Part shown: positions 1 to 7,846 of the stretch, piece by piece
How the letters are laid out: each line of letters starts with the position of its first letter
Numbering within the stretch: position 1 is the first letter of the stretch
From: Flavobacteriales bacterium
Lineage (GTDB): Bacteria > Bacteroidota > Bacteroidia > Flavobacteriales > Flavobacteriaceae
Assembly (NCBI GenBank): GCA_018335925.1
Contig: JAGXRF010000077.1
Span: 1 to 63,004, forward strand
Reading direction: 5' to 3'
DNA length: 63,004 nucleotides
Position numbers and translations under genes: made by a program
Notes under the pieces: model-generated
The model's input: the letters and a program-made list of their open reading frames with translations, nothing else
Database searches by the model: none
What the model was told of the DNA's origin: nothing

Positions 1-962
1 CCACCTTCTTCTTTTTTCAAGATATAAACCTCAGCTTTAAATTTAGCGTGTGGTTTTACTGATCCTGGCTTACAAATAACCATACCTCTACGGATATCAG
101 CTTTGTCAATACCTCTTAACAATAAACCTACGTTGTCTCCAGCTTCACCTCTATCTAAGATTTTACGGAACATCTCAACCCCTGTAATGGTAGAAGTTAA
201 TTTGTCAGCACCCATACCGATGATTTCTACTGGATCTCCAGTGTTAGCAACACCAGTTTCGATACGACCAGTTGCAACAGTACCACGACCAGTAATGGTG
301 AATACGTCTTCAACAGGCATCAAGAATGGTTTTTGGTTGTCACGAACTGGCTCTTCAATCCAAGCATCTACAGCATCCATTAATTGTTTAACTGTGTCTA
401 CCCATTTTCCTTCTCCATTTAAAGCTCCTAAAGCAGAACCTTGGATAACTGGACCATTGTCTCCATCATATTCGTAGAAAGACAACAAATCACGGATTTC
501 CATTTCTACTAATTCTAACAACTCAGCATCGTCAACCATATCCACTTTGTTCATGAAAACAACGATACGTGGAATACCTACCTGACGACCTAATAAGATG
601 TGCTCACGAGTTTGTGGCATTGGACCATCAGTTGCAGCAACTACTAAGATAGCACCGTCCATTTGAGCAGCACCAGTAACCATGTTCTTTACGTAATCCG
701 CGTGACCTGGACAGTCAACGTGAGCGTAGTGACGGTTAGCAGTTTCGTACTCAACGTGAGAAGTGTTGATAGTAATTCCTCTTTCTTTTTCTTCTGGTGC
801 ATTGTCAATTTGATCAAATGACTTAGCTTGAGTTCCAGAATATCCAGCCTCAAACAATACTTTAGTAATTGCAGCAGTCAAAGTAGTTTTACCGTGGTCA
901 ACGTGACCAATAGTACCAATATTTAAATGGGGTTTGGTACGATTAAAATTTTCTTTTGCCAT
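1..962 (-). CDS. tuf: Elongation factor Tu (3' end beyond window)
   Basis: EF-Tu delivers aminoacyl-tRNA to the ribosomal A site as a GTP complex. The reverse strand from ATG at 960-962 reads [20 protein letters not shown], followed by the G1 loop GHVDHGKT, the switch I region with RGITI, the G3 motif DCPGH and the G4 motif NKVD. Domain 2 follows and the frame is still open at base 1. About 320 codons are present of roughly 395 usual for the family, so the end of domain 3 is missing only because the window ends. It lies 57 bases downstream of tRNA-Thr(GGT), the classical tRNA-tuf linkage, and may be cotranscribed with the tRNAs. Identity is certain from the GTPase motifs. Confidence 0.98.
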   Translation of the reverse strand, partial: MAKENFNRTKPHLNIGTIGHVDHGKTTLTAAITKVLFEAGYSGTQAKSFDQIDNAPEEKERGITINTSHVEYETANRHYAHVDCPGHADYVKNMVTGAAQMDGAILVVAATDGPMPQTREHILLGRQVGIPRIVVFMNKVDMVDDAELLELVEMEIRDLLSFYEYDGDNGPVIQGSALGALNGEGKWVDTVKQLMDAVDAWIEEPVRDNQKPFLMPVEDVFTITGRGTVATGRIETGVANTGDPVEIIGMGADKLTSTITGVEMFRKILDRGEAGDNVGLLLRGIDKADIRRGMVICKPGSVKPHAKFKAEVYILKKEEG

Positions 963-1019
963 TTTAATTGATTTTTAAAACTTAGTTATATATTTAGTGT
1001 TCTTGTAAATAAAAATTTG

Positions 1020-1091
1020 AGCCAATGACGGGATTTGAACCCGTGACCTCTTCCTTACCAAGGAAGCACTCTACCCCTGAGCTACACCGGC
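1020..1091 (-). tRNA. tRNA-Thr (anticodon GGT)
   Basis: The reverse strand folds into a complete cloverleaf. The acceptor arm is GCCGGTG paired with CATTGGC, the D arm contains GTAGCTCAGGGGTAGAG, the anticodon arm is CTTCC-TTGGTAA-GGAAG with GGT in the loop, and the T arm contains GGTTCAAATCC. CCA is not encoded. It sits directly upstream of tuf. Confidence 0.96.
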
Positions 1092-1092
1092 T

Positions 1093-1464
1093 TTTGTGCT
1101 TTTTAAAATTTAAAATTATGCAATTTTAAATTTGTTAAAGCGAAACTTTAAGCTTCGCTTCATGATTCTGAATAAGGTAAACCTTATAAAACTTTTGAAA
1201 CGAATTTACTCGAAAGCAAGCTTTCAGATATCATCTATTCACCTGCAGGATTATTTCGATTAGCTTCATGATCCTGAATAAGGTAAACCTTACTCAAACT
1301 TTTGAAACGAATTTACTCGAAAGCAAGCTTTCAGATGTCTTCCATTCACTTGCAGGATTATTTCGCTTCGCTTCATGATCCTGAGTAAGGTAAACCTTAC
1401 TCAAAGTTTTAAAACGAACTTCCTTGAAAGCAAGCTTTCAGATAAGTTCTTATTTTAAACTTTG
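1093..1464. repeat. Three-copy ~107-bp intergenic tandem repeat between tRNA genes
   Basis: The 370-base gap between tRNA-Thr(GGT) and tRNA-Tyr holds three tandem units. Their shared TTCATGAT anchors start near 1159, 1265 and 1372, a period of 106-107 bases. Each unit has two short palindromes: AAGGTAAACCTT, and GAAAGCAAGCTTTC near its end. A further inverted repeat spans the unit 2/3 junction, CAGGAT at 1353-1358 with ATCCTG at 1378-1383. The third unit stops after the second palindrome. Units 1 and 2 differ at a modest number of positions and unit 3 is more diverged. I see no ORF or tRNA in the gap. Confidence 0.9.
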
Positions 1465-1545
1465 TGGGGAGAGCAGGATTCGAACCTGCGAAGGTTTCCC
1501 AACAGATTTACAGTCTGCCCTCGTTGGCCGCTTGAGTATCTCCCC
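1465..1545 (-). tRNA. tRNA-Tyr (anticodon GTA)
   Basis: The reverse strand has acceptor stem GGGGAGA paired with TCTCCCC, anticodon arm CAGA-CTGTAAA-TCTG with GTA in the loop, a long class II variable arm as expected for bacterial tRNA-Tyr, and T arm GCAGGTTCGAATCCTGC. It is separated from tRNA-Thr(TGT) by about 23 bases. Confidence 0.96.
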
Positions 1546-1568
1546 TGTGTTTTTCCAAAATTTCAAAG

Positions 1569-1642
1569 AGCCGATAGAGGGACTCGAACCCACGACCTGC
1601 TGATTACAAATCAGCTGCTCTAGCCAACTGAGCTATACCGGC
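1569..1642 (-). tRNA. tRNA-Thr (anticodon TGT)
   Basis: The reverse strand has acceptor stem GCCGGTA paired with TATCGGC, anticodon arm CTGAT-TTGTAA-ATCAG with TGT in the loop, and T arm CGTGGGTTCGAGTCCC. It is the first tRNA of the Thr-Tyr-(gap)-Thr-tuf series and follows the hpf terminator. Confidence 0.96.
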
Positions 1643-1649
1643 ATATACA

Positions 1650-1677
1650 AAAAAAGTCCGCTATTTCTAACGGACTG
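1650..1677 (-). terminator. Rho-independent terminator after hpf
   Basis: On the minus strand AGTCCG and CGGACT form a stem around a 10-base loop, followed by a run of T. It separates the hpf transcript from the tRNA genes. Confidence 0.75.
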
Positions 1678-1730
1678 CAAATGTATGATTTTTATTTTTC
1701 TTTCAAAATATTTTTGAAACTTTTTTTCAA

Positions 1731-2033
1731 CTATAAATGGGTGCGAATTTTTTCTTTCCTTTTCATTAAAATTCTTTCAAAAGATTCTCTTGCCTGATCT
1801 ACTGCTTCCTCAAAAGTTTTGCATTGTTTTTTCACCATAAAATCATCTCCAGGTACATGAATTTTCATCTCTACAATTTTATTTTCTTTTTCGCTCGTCG
1901 ACTCTACTTTCAAAAACACATCTGCTGTAACCACTTTGTCATAGTACTTTTCTAGTTTATCCATTCTTTCTTGAATAAAATCGACTAATTTTCTGTCAAC
2001 TGTGAAGTTAACTGCATGAACGTTTACCTTCAT
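1731..2033 (-). CDS. hpf: Ribosome hibernation promoting factor (short HPF/RaiA family)
   Basis: A 100-residue protein starting MKVNVHAVNFTVDRKLVDFI with the beta-alpha-beta-beta-beta-alpha pattern of the HPF/YfiA (ribosomal subunit interface) family. These proteins bind the 30S decoding region in stationary phase and stabilise inactive ribosomes. At about 100 residues it has only the N-terminal domain, so it is a short form without the dimerising C-terminal domain of long HPF. The C-terminal helix is basic (KRKEKIR), as expected for rRNA binding. It lies 32 bases downstream of xerC on the same strand and has its own terminator. Start ATG is at 2031-2033 and no alternative start is needed. 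Confidence 0.93.
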   Translation of the reverse strand: MKVNVHAVNFTVDRKLVDFIQERMDKLEKYYDKVVTADVFLKVESTSEKENKIVEMKIHVPGDDFMVKKQCKTFEEAVDQARESFERILMKRKEKIRTHL

Positions 2034-2065
2034 AATACAAATTATTTATTGGGTTAGACTTGGAA

Positions 2066-2962
2066 CTATTCTTGATTTCTTGGATGTGCATTTTGATACA
2101 CTTGTTGTAATTCAGCCAAACTGCTGTGGGTATAAACCTGTGTGGATGCCAAACTTGAATGTCCTAATAGCTCTTTTACTGAATTGATATCGGCTCCTTG
2201 ATTTAACAAATGGGTTGCAAAAGTGTGTCGTAACACGTGCGGACTCTTCTTTGCTTTCTCAGAGACAATACTAAGGTAGGAATTTATTAATCTATATACA
2301 AATGTTTGATTCAATTTAACACCATTTTTATTAACGAAGAAAAAATCATCAGAAACTGTTTTCAAAAATTTACTTCTTGCTTCTGCATAAACCTCCAAAC
2401 TTTGTTTTAACGCAGGAATCATCGGTATTATTCTCTCCTTATTTCTTTTTCCCAAAACTTTGATTTGGTTTTTCCCAAAATCTACTTGAGAAAACTTAAG
2501 TTCAATCAATTCGGATTTACGAACCCCTGTTGCATAAAAAAAATCAATCAAGGTTTTATGTAATATTTCCTGATAATCCGAACCCATCAAAGTAAACTCT
2601 TGCAAATTTTCCATTTCCTTTACAGAAAATGGCACTTGCACTTTTTTTTGTTTTTTTAATGGCTGGTGCTTAGCTAACGGATTCTCAGTCAACACATTGG
2701 TTTTTCTTAAAAACTTAAAAAAAGTTTGTAAGCTAGAAATTTTTCGGTTGATACTTACATTTTGCAAACCTTGTTCCACCATACTTACGATCCAATTTCG
2801 AATAAAAACATACGATACTTCTTGAATTTGCAATTCCGGGTGTTCTTCTTCTAAATGTGCAATAAAAAAAGTAATGTCTTCTCCATAAGACTTCAAGGTA
2901 AGTGGCGAGTAGTTTTTCTCTTTTTCAAGATACTCTAAAAAGGACTGCAAGAAATTTCGCAT
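2066..2962 (-). CDS. xerC: Tyrosine recombinase XerC/XerD-type
   Basis: A site-specific tyrosine recombinase of the kind that resolves chromosome dimers. From the second in-frame ATG (2960-2962) it is 298 residues, the standard XerC/D length. The N-terminal SAM-like core-binding domain covers roughly residues 1-95. The catalytic set is complete: R148 in GVRKSE, K172 in LGKRNK, H242-x-x-R245 in HVLRH, H268 in LGHSS and nucleophile Y277 in VYTH. The longer start at 2977 would lie inside the rpsU terminator hairpin, so the inner ATG is preferred. It is flanked by rpsU and hpf. Choosing XerC over XerD rests on gene context remembered from Flavobacteriia and is less certain than the family. Confidence 0.93.
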   Translation of the reverse strand: MRNFLQSFLEYLEKEKNYSPLTLKSYGEDITFFIAHLEEEHPELQIQEVSYVFIRNWIVSMVEQGLQNVSINRKISSLQTFFKFLRKTNVLTENPLAKHQPLKKQKKVQVPFSVKEMENLQEFTLMGSDYQEILHKTLIDFFYATGVRKSELIELKFSQVDFGKNQIKVLGKRNKERIIPMIPALKQSLEVYAEARSKFLKTVSDDFFFVNKNGVKLNQTFVYRLINSYLSIVSEKAKKSPHVLRHTFATHLLNQGADINSVKELLGHSSLASTQVYTHSSLAELQQVYQNAHPRNQE

Positions 2963-3003
2963 AAAAAAAGAGTTCAAACAAATGTAAACATTTATTTGAA
3001 CTC
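2963..3003 (-). terminator. Strong hairpin terminator after rpsU, abutting the xerC start
   Basis: Arms at 2970-2984 and 2989-3003 pair over 15 positions with one mismatch and a four-base loop. On the minus strand the hairpin is followed by seven T residues, and the next bases are the xerC ATG. It would end most rpsU transcripts; xerC would then depend on read-through or on a promoter within the rpsU region. Confidence 0.85.
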
Positions 3004-3028
3004 TAACTATAAGAAGCTTTTCGAAATA

Positions 3029-3223
3029 TTAACTTTCGATACTGTCTTTCAATCTTTGGATGTATTGAGCTTTTTGTACTTCCGCTCTTCTGGTTACAGA
3101 AGGCTTCGTGAAAGCCTGACGACTTCTCAATTGTCTTACTACACCTGTTTTATCGAACTTTCGCTTGTAACGTTTTAACGCTCTATCGATGTTCTCACCG
3201 TCTTTTACTGGAATTATTAACAT
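3029..3223 (-). CDS. rpsU: Small ribosomal subunit protein bS21
   Basis: A 64-residue basic protein starting MLIIPVKDGENIDRALKRYK, the classic bS21 N terminus, with an arginine/lysine-rich centre (RQLRSRQAFTKPSVTRR). bS21 sits on the 30S platform near the 3' end of 16S rRNA. In Bacteroidota it has been implicated in hiding the anti-Shine-Dalgarno sequence. The start is fixed by an eight-base AGGAGGTG eight bases upstream, which is exceptional in this window and suggests autoregulation. A strong terminator follows. Adjacent genes are xerC and hpf. Confidence 0.97.
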   Translation of the reverse strand: MLIIPVKDGENIDRALKRYKRKFDKTGVVRQLRSRQAFTKPSVTRRAEVQKAQYIQRLKDSIES

Positions 3224-3231
3224 AATTTAGA

Positions 3232-3261
3232 CACCTCCTCTCATTTACGGGTGCAAAAATA
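3232..3261 (-). promoter_or_regulatory. rpsU Shine-Dalgarno and -7 box
   Basis: On the minus strand AGGAGGTG (3239-3232) is an extended match to the complement of the 16S 3' end and sits eight bases before the ATG. Just upstream, TATTTTTG at 3261-3254 matches the Bacteroidota -7 consensus TAnnTTTG, implying a leader of roughly 25 bases. No clear -33 TTG is visible. Confidence 0.75.
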
Positions 3262-3404
3262 ATAATATTTATGAATGATGCATGATGAATATTGAATTAT
3301 TTTTTAAAATATTTTATCAATACCCTTGATTCTCTGATCTATTACCAACAGAATAGTGCCTTTATTTAGATGTCATTTTAATATTTTTTGCGATTCAATT
3401 CATT

Positions 3405-3444
3405 AAAAAAGGGTAAGCCTTGCAAATCTGACTTACCCTTTTTT
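3405..3444 (-). terminator. Terminator after acyl-CoA dehydrogenase gene
   Basis: GGGTAAG and CTTACCC arms with A/T tracts on both sides form a symmetrical hairpin about 20 bases after the stop codon. The 3241-3404 stretch between it and rpsU is AT-rich with no gene visible. Confidence 0.8.
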
Positions 3445-3463
3445 ATAAATTTCACCTGATCTT

Positions 3464-4633
3464 TTATTTAACCGCAGGCTTGTAATTTTGCTTGTCAATA
3501 ATAATCTTTGAAAGAATTTCTCTTAAAATTTCTGAGGTTCCTCCACCAATTGGTCCTAATCGGCTATCTCGTAACAAACGAGCTAACGGATATTCTTCCA
3601 TATAACCATAACCTCCCAACATCTGCAAACAACTGTAAATAGTTTCATCTGCAACTTTGGTTGATTTTAATTTGGACATGGTTGCTTCTTTCACCACATA
3701 TTCCCCTTTATTTAATCTATCAATAGTGGCATAATTAAAAATTTTGCAATGCTCTACATCCGTAGCATGATCTACTAATTTATGACGAAGTGCCTGAAAT
3801 TGGTTGATTTTTTTTCCAAACGCTTCTCTTTGCGACATATATTCAATAGTATAATCAATTGCCCATTCTGCTCTTGCATGAGCATTAATTCCCATAATCA
3901 AACGTTCTAATGCAAAATGCTGCATGATGTAAGGAAAACCTTTTCCTTTTTCTCCCATTAAGTTTACAGCTGGAATTTCTACTTGATCAAATGAAATTTC
4001 AGCGGTGTCTGAAGCTCTCCATCCCAACTTATCTAATTTGGTAGCATTGATTCCAGTTGTTTTGGCATCTATTAAAAAGATACTTATCCCCTTATTACCT
4101 AACTCGGGTTGGGTTTTTGCTGCAACCACATAATAATCCGCATAAACACCATTGGTAATAAATGTTTTGGAACCATTTATTACATAAACATCCCCCTTTT
4201 TAACGGCTGTTGTTCGCATTCCAGCTACATCACTTCCTCCAAAAGGTTCTGTTATACACAATGCTCCAATTTTATCTCCAGCTATACTTGGAGCCAAATA
4301 TTCTTGTTTAATACGTTCATCACCTTCAGCATTTAAATGGGTCATAGCCAAATAAGCGTGTGCCCACATAGCAGCTGCAAATCCAGAGGATTTGATTTTT
4401 TGCATTTCTTCTAAAAAAATCACAGTATAAAACAAATCTAAATTCGACCCACCATAAGCTTCCGGATAGGTTAATCCAAAAACACCCATGTCACCAAATT
4501 TCTTCCAAATAAAACGTTCGATTGTTCCTGTTTTTTCCCATTTTTCAATATGTGGAACAACTTCTTTTTGTAAAAAATCTCGGAAAGTTTCTCGAAACAT
4601 TTGGTGTTCTTCCGTAAAATATGTCGAATTCAT
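3464..4633 (-). CDS. Acyl-CoA dehydrogenase (LCAD-like)
   Basis: A flavoenzyme of 389 residues that oxidises acyl-CoA to trans-2-enoyl-CoA and passes electrons to ETF, in fatty-acid or branched-chain amino-acid breakdown. The flavin/substrate signature ALCITEPFGGSD is at residues 124-135. The C-terminal alpha-helical domain contains MSQREAFGKKINQFQ and the LGGYGYMEEYP segment. The usual catalytic Glu position near the C terminus (YEGT in short/medium-chain enzymes) reads GGGT here (363-366). The likely base is therefore E243 in ALERL, as in long-chain and isovaleryl-type enzymes. Exact chain specificity cannot be read from sequence. It stands alone, with its own terminator. Confidence 0.92.
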   Translation of the reverse strand: MNSTYFTEEHQMFRETFRDFLQKEVVPHIEKWEKTGTIERFIWKKFGDMGVFGLTYPEAYGGSNLDLFYTVIFLEEMQKIKSSGFAAAMWAHAYLAMTHLNAEGDERIKQEYLAPSIAGDKIGALCITEPFGGSDVAGMRTTAVKKGDVYVINGSKTFITNGVYADYYVVAAKTQPELGNKGISIFLIDAKTTGINATKLDKLGWRASDTAEISFDQVEIPAVNLMGEKGKGFPYIMQHFALERLIMGINAHARAEWAIDYTIEYMSQREAFGKKINQFQALRHKLVDHATDVEHCKIFNYATIDRLNKGEYVVKEATMSKLKSTKVADETIYSCLQMLGGYGYMEEYPLARLLRDSRLGPIGGGTSEILREILSKIIIDKQNYKPAVK

Positions 4634-4666
4634 AAGTTTGATAAGATTGCGTTTTTGCTTTATTTT

Positions 4667-5530
4667 TTAGAATTCCAAATATAACTCAATAGTTTTTAGC
4701 TTTTCCTCAGAAATTTCTTTAATTTTTGTTAAATCTCCACTTTTAAGGGTTCCTTGCTGACTTCTTAGCTTAATAATTTCTTTGGCTTGATAAAAATTAA
4801 AATATGGGAAATTAGCTAAATCCTTTATGTTAATTTCGTTGATCTTTATTTTATTGATTATTTGGGTTTGGTCGTTTATGTAAAATCTCTTCTCTAAATT
4901 TTCAATCACTTCATCCGTCAATCCCCAAACATCGTGTAATTGATTTAATGAAACAAATGCTCCTAACTTATCACGAAACTTCATAATTCTGTCTGAAAGT
5001 GCGTCTCCAATTCCGTACACAGCCATGAAATCTTCTTTGGTTGCCAAATTAATGTCTTTCTTAACTATTGTCTTTTTTTCAAACTTTTGGTAAGCAAATG
5101 CTTTTTTTGGTTGATTAACCCAATCGGGAAATTTGAAGTAAGGACTAATTTCCTTTAACAGACTATCAGAAACCTGAGTGACTTGCTGGAACTCTTTGGC
5201 AGAATTAACATATTTGTTTTGTGCTCTAAATGCATGCAACCTTTTGATTTCCTGCAAACTCATTCCTAAAGTATACCCTTTGTATTCTGTAATAAAGTTT
5301 GGATTAAAGGGATATTGTTGGTATTTGGTTTCTTTTTTTTCTAACACCGCTGCATCCCATTGCTGCTGGAGAGCTTCCCAAGAAGAAGCTTCCTCCCATT
5401 CCACTTTTAATTTTTGTTGCTTTTTCCAAAAATAGAATGATTGTAATGCAAACAATAAAATACTGCAAAACAAAACTCCCTTCCAGTGATGTAGGTACAT
5501 ACGGAAAGGGAATTTGTTTTTTTTCTTCAT
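4667..5530 (-). CDS. Membrane-anchored helix-hairpin-helix (ComEA-like) protein
   Basis: A 287-residue protein with a basic N terminus, one membrane segment at about residues 18-34 and then three helix-hairpin-helix regions. The clearest are 160-216 (INLATKEDFMAVYGIGDALS) and 229-287 (INEINIKDLANFPYFNFYQA). The first of these resembles the DNA-binding HhH repeat of ComEA and related proteins. The second has lost the glycine of the hairpin, so it may be structural. The role could be DNA binding at the cell envelope, but nothing in the sequence proves this. It lies 33 bases upstream of the acyl-CoA dehydrogenase gene on the same strand and may be cotranscribed with it. Confidence 0.8.
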   Translation of the reverse strand: MKKKNKFPFRMYLHHWKGVLFCSILLFALQSFYFWKKQQKLKVEWEEASSWEALQQQWDAAVLEKKETKYQQYPFNPNFITEYKGYTLGMSLQEIKRLHAFRAQNKYVNSAKEFQQVTQVSDSLLKEISPYFKFPDWVNQPKKAFAYQKFEKKTIVKKDINLATKEDFMAVYGIGDALSDRIMKFRDKLGAFVSLNQLHDVWGLTDEVIENLEKRFYINDQTQIINKIKINEINIKDLANFPYFNFYQAKEIIKLRSQQGTLKSGDLTKIKEISEEKLKTIELYLEF

Positions 5531-5577
5531 ATGAAATACAATTTTAATACATCACATGTTTTAAAAAAGGATCACTC

Positions 5578-7080
5578 CTATTTGAATTTTTTGATTTCTC
5601 CAGATTTCAATCTCTTAAAATAGTCTTTCAAATCGGCTTTTACTTCAGATGACATAAAATACAACCCTAAAATGTTTGGAAATGCCATTCCTAATATCAT
5701 CATGTCAGAAAAATCTATTACAGCACCTAAGCTTGCTGAAGCACCAATTACCACAAAAGCTAAAAAAATAACTTTATATAGGTTTTCCATTTTTTTGGTG
5801 TTTCCAAACAAATAAGTCCAAGACTTCATTCCGTAATACGACCAAGAAATCATGGTTGAAAAAGCAAATAACACAATTGCTAACAATAACACATATTTAA
5901 ACCAAGGCAATACACTGCTAAAAGCTGCAGAGGTTAATGCAGAACCTGTCATTCCTTGGGTGTCGTGTGCGTAACCAGTAAAAATTAGTACTAAGGCAGT
6001 CATGGTACAAACCACAATGGTATCTACAAAAGGTTCTAATAAAGCAACGATTCCTTCACTTACAGGCTCATCAGTTTTAACTGCGGAGTGAGCAATAGCA
6101 GCGGAACCAACACCTGCTTCATTGGAAAAAGCTGCACGTTGAAAACCCACTACCAAAACCCCTATGACACCGCCTTTGATTCCTGAAGCAGTAAAAGCCC
6201 CTGCAAAAATTTCCCCAAAAGCTTCAGTTAAATGTCCGATATTTACTGAAATGATGATTAACGAAGTGATCACATAAATACCAACCATAAATGGCACAAT
6301 TTTATCCGTTACACTCGCAATTTTTTTTATTCCACCTATAATCACAATTCCAACAAAAAAGGCAATCACAATTCCATACCAAAATCCTTTTCCTTCAAAT
6401 ACAGGAAACACATTAGCTAACTGAGCAAATGATTGGTTGGCTTGAAACATATTTCCTCCTCCAAATGAGCCACCAACGGCTAAGATTGCAAAAATTACAG
6501 CCAATACTTTTCCAAGTCCCCCTACTCCTTTGCGTTTTAACCCTTCCGATAAATAGTACATTGGTCCACCGGAAACCTCCCCTAAATCATTTAATTTGCG
6601 ATATTTTACACCTAAGGTACATTCTACAAATTTGGAAGACATTCCTAAAAATCCAGCAACTATCATCCAAAAAGTAGCCCCTGCTCCACCTATAGAAATG
6701 GCTACTGCAACTCCAGCTATATTTCCTAAACCAACAGTTCCAGATAGAGCTGTTACTAATGCCTGAAAATGCGAAACTTCCCCTTGGTCCTCTGGCTTAT
6801 CGTAATCACCTCGAATTAATTGGAAGGCATGTTTGATTCCTTTTAAATTGATAAAACCCATATACAAGGTAAAAAAAGTAGCTCCGAGTACCAACCAAAG
6901 TACTACTAAAGGCATTTCAAAACCAATTGCAGCAAAAGGTTTGTAAAAAAATACTTCTCCCATGGCATCTACTGCCGGCTTCACAATATCGTTGATTTTT
7001 TCATCTATCCCCTTTTCTTGGGCAAAGTTTAATAATGGTAATAAAATAAGCAGAGCGGTTAATTTTAGTTTACTGTACAT
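5578..7080 (-). CDS. Sodium:alanine (AGCS family) symporter
   Basis: A 500-residue polytopic membrane protein that should import alanine, glycine or a related small amino acid with Na+. Family hallmarks are LSGTVGLGNIAGVAVAISIG near residue 115, the GGPMYYLSEGL segment near 170, and GFQRAAFSNEAGVGSAAIAH near 310. About eleven hydrophobic segments are visible. The first 20 residues (ending LLNFAQ) look like a cleavable signal peptide, and residues 22-55 form an extra periplasmic stretch before the first helix. It precedes the HhH gene on the same strand with a 47-base gap. No terminator lies between them. Confidence 0.93.
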   Translation of the reverse strand: MYSKLKLTALLILLPLLNFAQEKGIDEKINDIVKPAVDAMGEVFFYKPFAAIGFEMPLVVLWLVLGATFFTLYMGFINLKGIKHAFQLIRGDYDKPEDQGEVSHFQALVTALSGTVGLGNIAGVAVAISIGGAGATFWMIVAGFLGMSSKFVECTLGVKYRKLNDLGEVSGGPMYYLSEGLKRKGVGGLGKVLAVIFAILAVGGSFGGGNMFQANQSFAQLANVFPVFEGKGFWYGIVIAFFVGIVIIGGIKKIASVTDKIVPFMVGIYVITSLIIISVNIGHLTEAFGEIFAGAFTASGIKGGVIGVLVVGFQRAAFSNEAGVGSAAIAHSAVKTDEPVSEGIVALLEPFVDTIVVCTMTALVLIFTGYAHDTQGMTGSALTSAAFSSVLPWFKYVLLLAIVLFAFSTMISWSYYGMKSWTYLFGNTKKMENLYKVIFLAFVVIGASASLGAVIDFSDMMILGMAFPNILGLYFMSSEVKADLKDYFKRLKSGEIKKFK

Positions 7081-7225
7081 ACGTATGTTTTTCTCTTAAG
7101 AGAATTGGTTAATTTTAGTTGATTTTAATTGTGTTTTTTATAAAAACTGCATTAGTTTTTAAAATGCTCAGCAATTTGGAGATTTTTTTTGGAAAAATAA
7201 AAAAATTAAATGATAAAATGCTTTG

Positions 7226-7447
7226 CTATAAGTCAAAAACCGAGGATCTTTTGGCATAAATCATGTCTTTAAGCTTTAGCCAAAAAGCCAATGTAAGATA
7301 TAATCCAAAGCCAACTCCGGCTGTAAAGAATGTGGCATAAATAAAAAACAAGCGTACATTAGTTGCTTTCATTCCTAATTTATCAGCCATTCTGGAAGAA
7401 ACATGAAAGCCATATTTCTGTAAAAAATACCTTAAACTATCAATCAT
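7226..7447 (-). CDS. PspC-domain small membrane protein
   Basis: A 73-residue protein with the PspC-like core: an amphipathic N terminus (MADKLGMKATNVRLFFIYAT) followed by a hydrophobic stretch ending in LYLTLAFWLKLK. PspC domains occur in envelope-stress proteins and as free-standing membrane proteins; the function of this one is unknown. It overlaps the upstream gene by eight bases, so the two are very likely translated from one mRNA. The 7081-7225 gap downstream has no gene or clear terminator. Confidence 0.8.
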   Translation of the reverse strand: MIDSLRYFLQKYGFHVSSRMADKLGMKATNVRLFFIYATFFTAGVGFGLYLTLAFWLKLKDMIYAKRSSVFDL

Positions 7448-7823
7448 TGGATTTGCGATAATGAGGGTTGTCTTCTAAAGTTACTTCTTTAATAAAATAC
7501 CTGGTATCTCCCCACCAGAAAAAGGTTCGAAGCTTTTCTTCATACTTTAATTTAACGTATTTGCCTTGGTATTCTTCCAATTGTTGGATGAGTTGCTTGT
7601 TTGAGGACATCACTGAAAATTTAAAAATTTGTGCTCCAGATATCCCTTGGCTAATTTCTCCCTCCCAAGTTTTTACCACAACTCCCTTATGAGAAATTTT
7701 GATTAACTCTCCGGATCGGACACCTTCACTGTAGGGCACATAATACACAAATGCCATATAACTGCTTATTACAACCACAAACACTATTGCAACAAGCCAA
7801 ATAATCTTTTTAAGCATCGCCAT
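7440..7823 (-). CDS. Small membrane-anchored protein of unknown function
   Basis: A 127-residue protein I do not recognise as a characterised enzyme. It has one N-terminal transmembrane segment (about residues 5-29), then a beta-rich extracytoplasmic domain with LIKISHKGVVVKTWEGEI and a late WWGDTRYFI segment. Similar short proteins are common in Flavobacteriia next to PspC genes. It overlaps the PspC gene by eight bases. A TATCTTTG -7-type box at 7840-7833 lies just before the start, so the mRNA leader would be very short; the second ATG (7817) is an equally good start. Confidence 0.75.
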   Translation of the reverse strand: MAMLKKIIWLVAIVFVVVISSYMAFVYYVPYSEGVRSGELIKISHKGVVVKTWEGEISQGISGAQIFKFSVMSSNKQLIQQLEEYQGKYVKLKYEEKLRTFFWWGDTRYFIKEVTLEDNPHYRKSND

Positions 7824-7846
7824 TTATTTATTCAAAGATAGGTAAT

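Noticed and set aside
103..477. Plus-strand 124-codon ORF
   Set aside because: Lies antisense inside tuf; its composition is that of a reversed conserved gene and it has no start signals.
1093..1464. Hidden or decayed tRNA-Gly between the tRNA genes
   Set aside because: No acceptor, D or T arm could be matched on either strand; the palindromes are not tRNA arms.
2996..3178. 60-codon plus-strand ORF
   Set aside because: Antisense to rpsU and starts inside its terminator hairpin.
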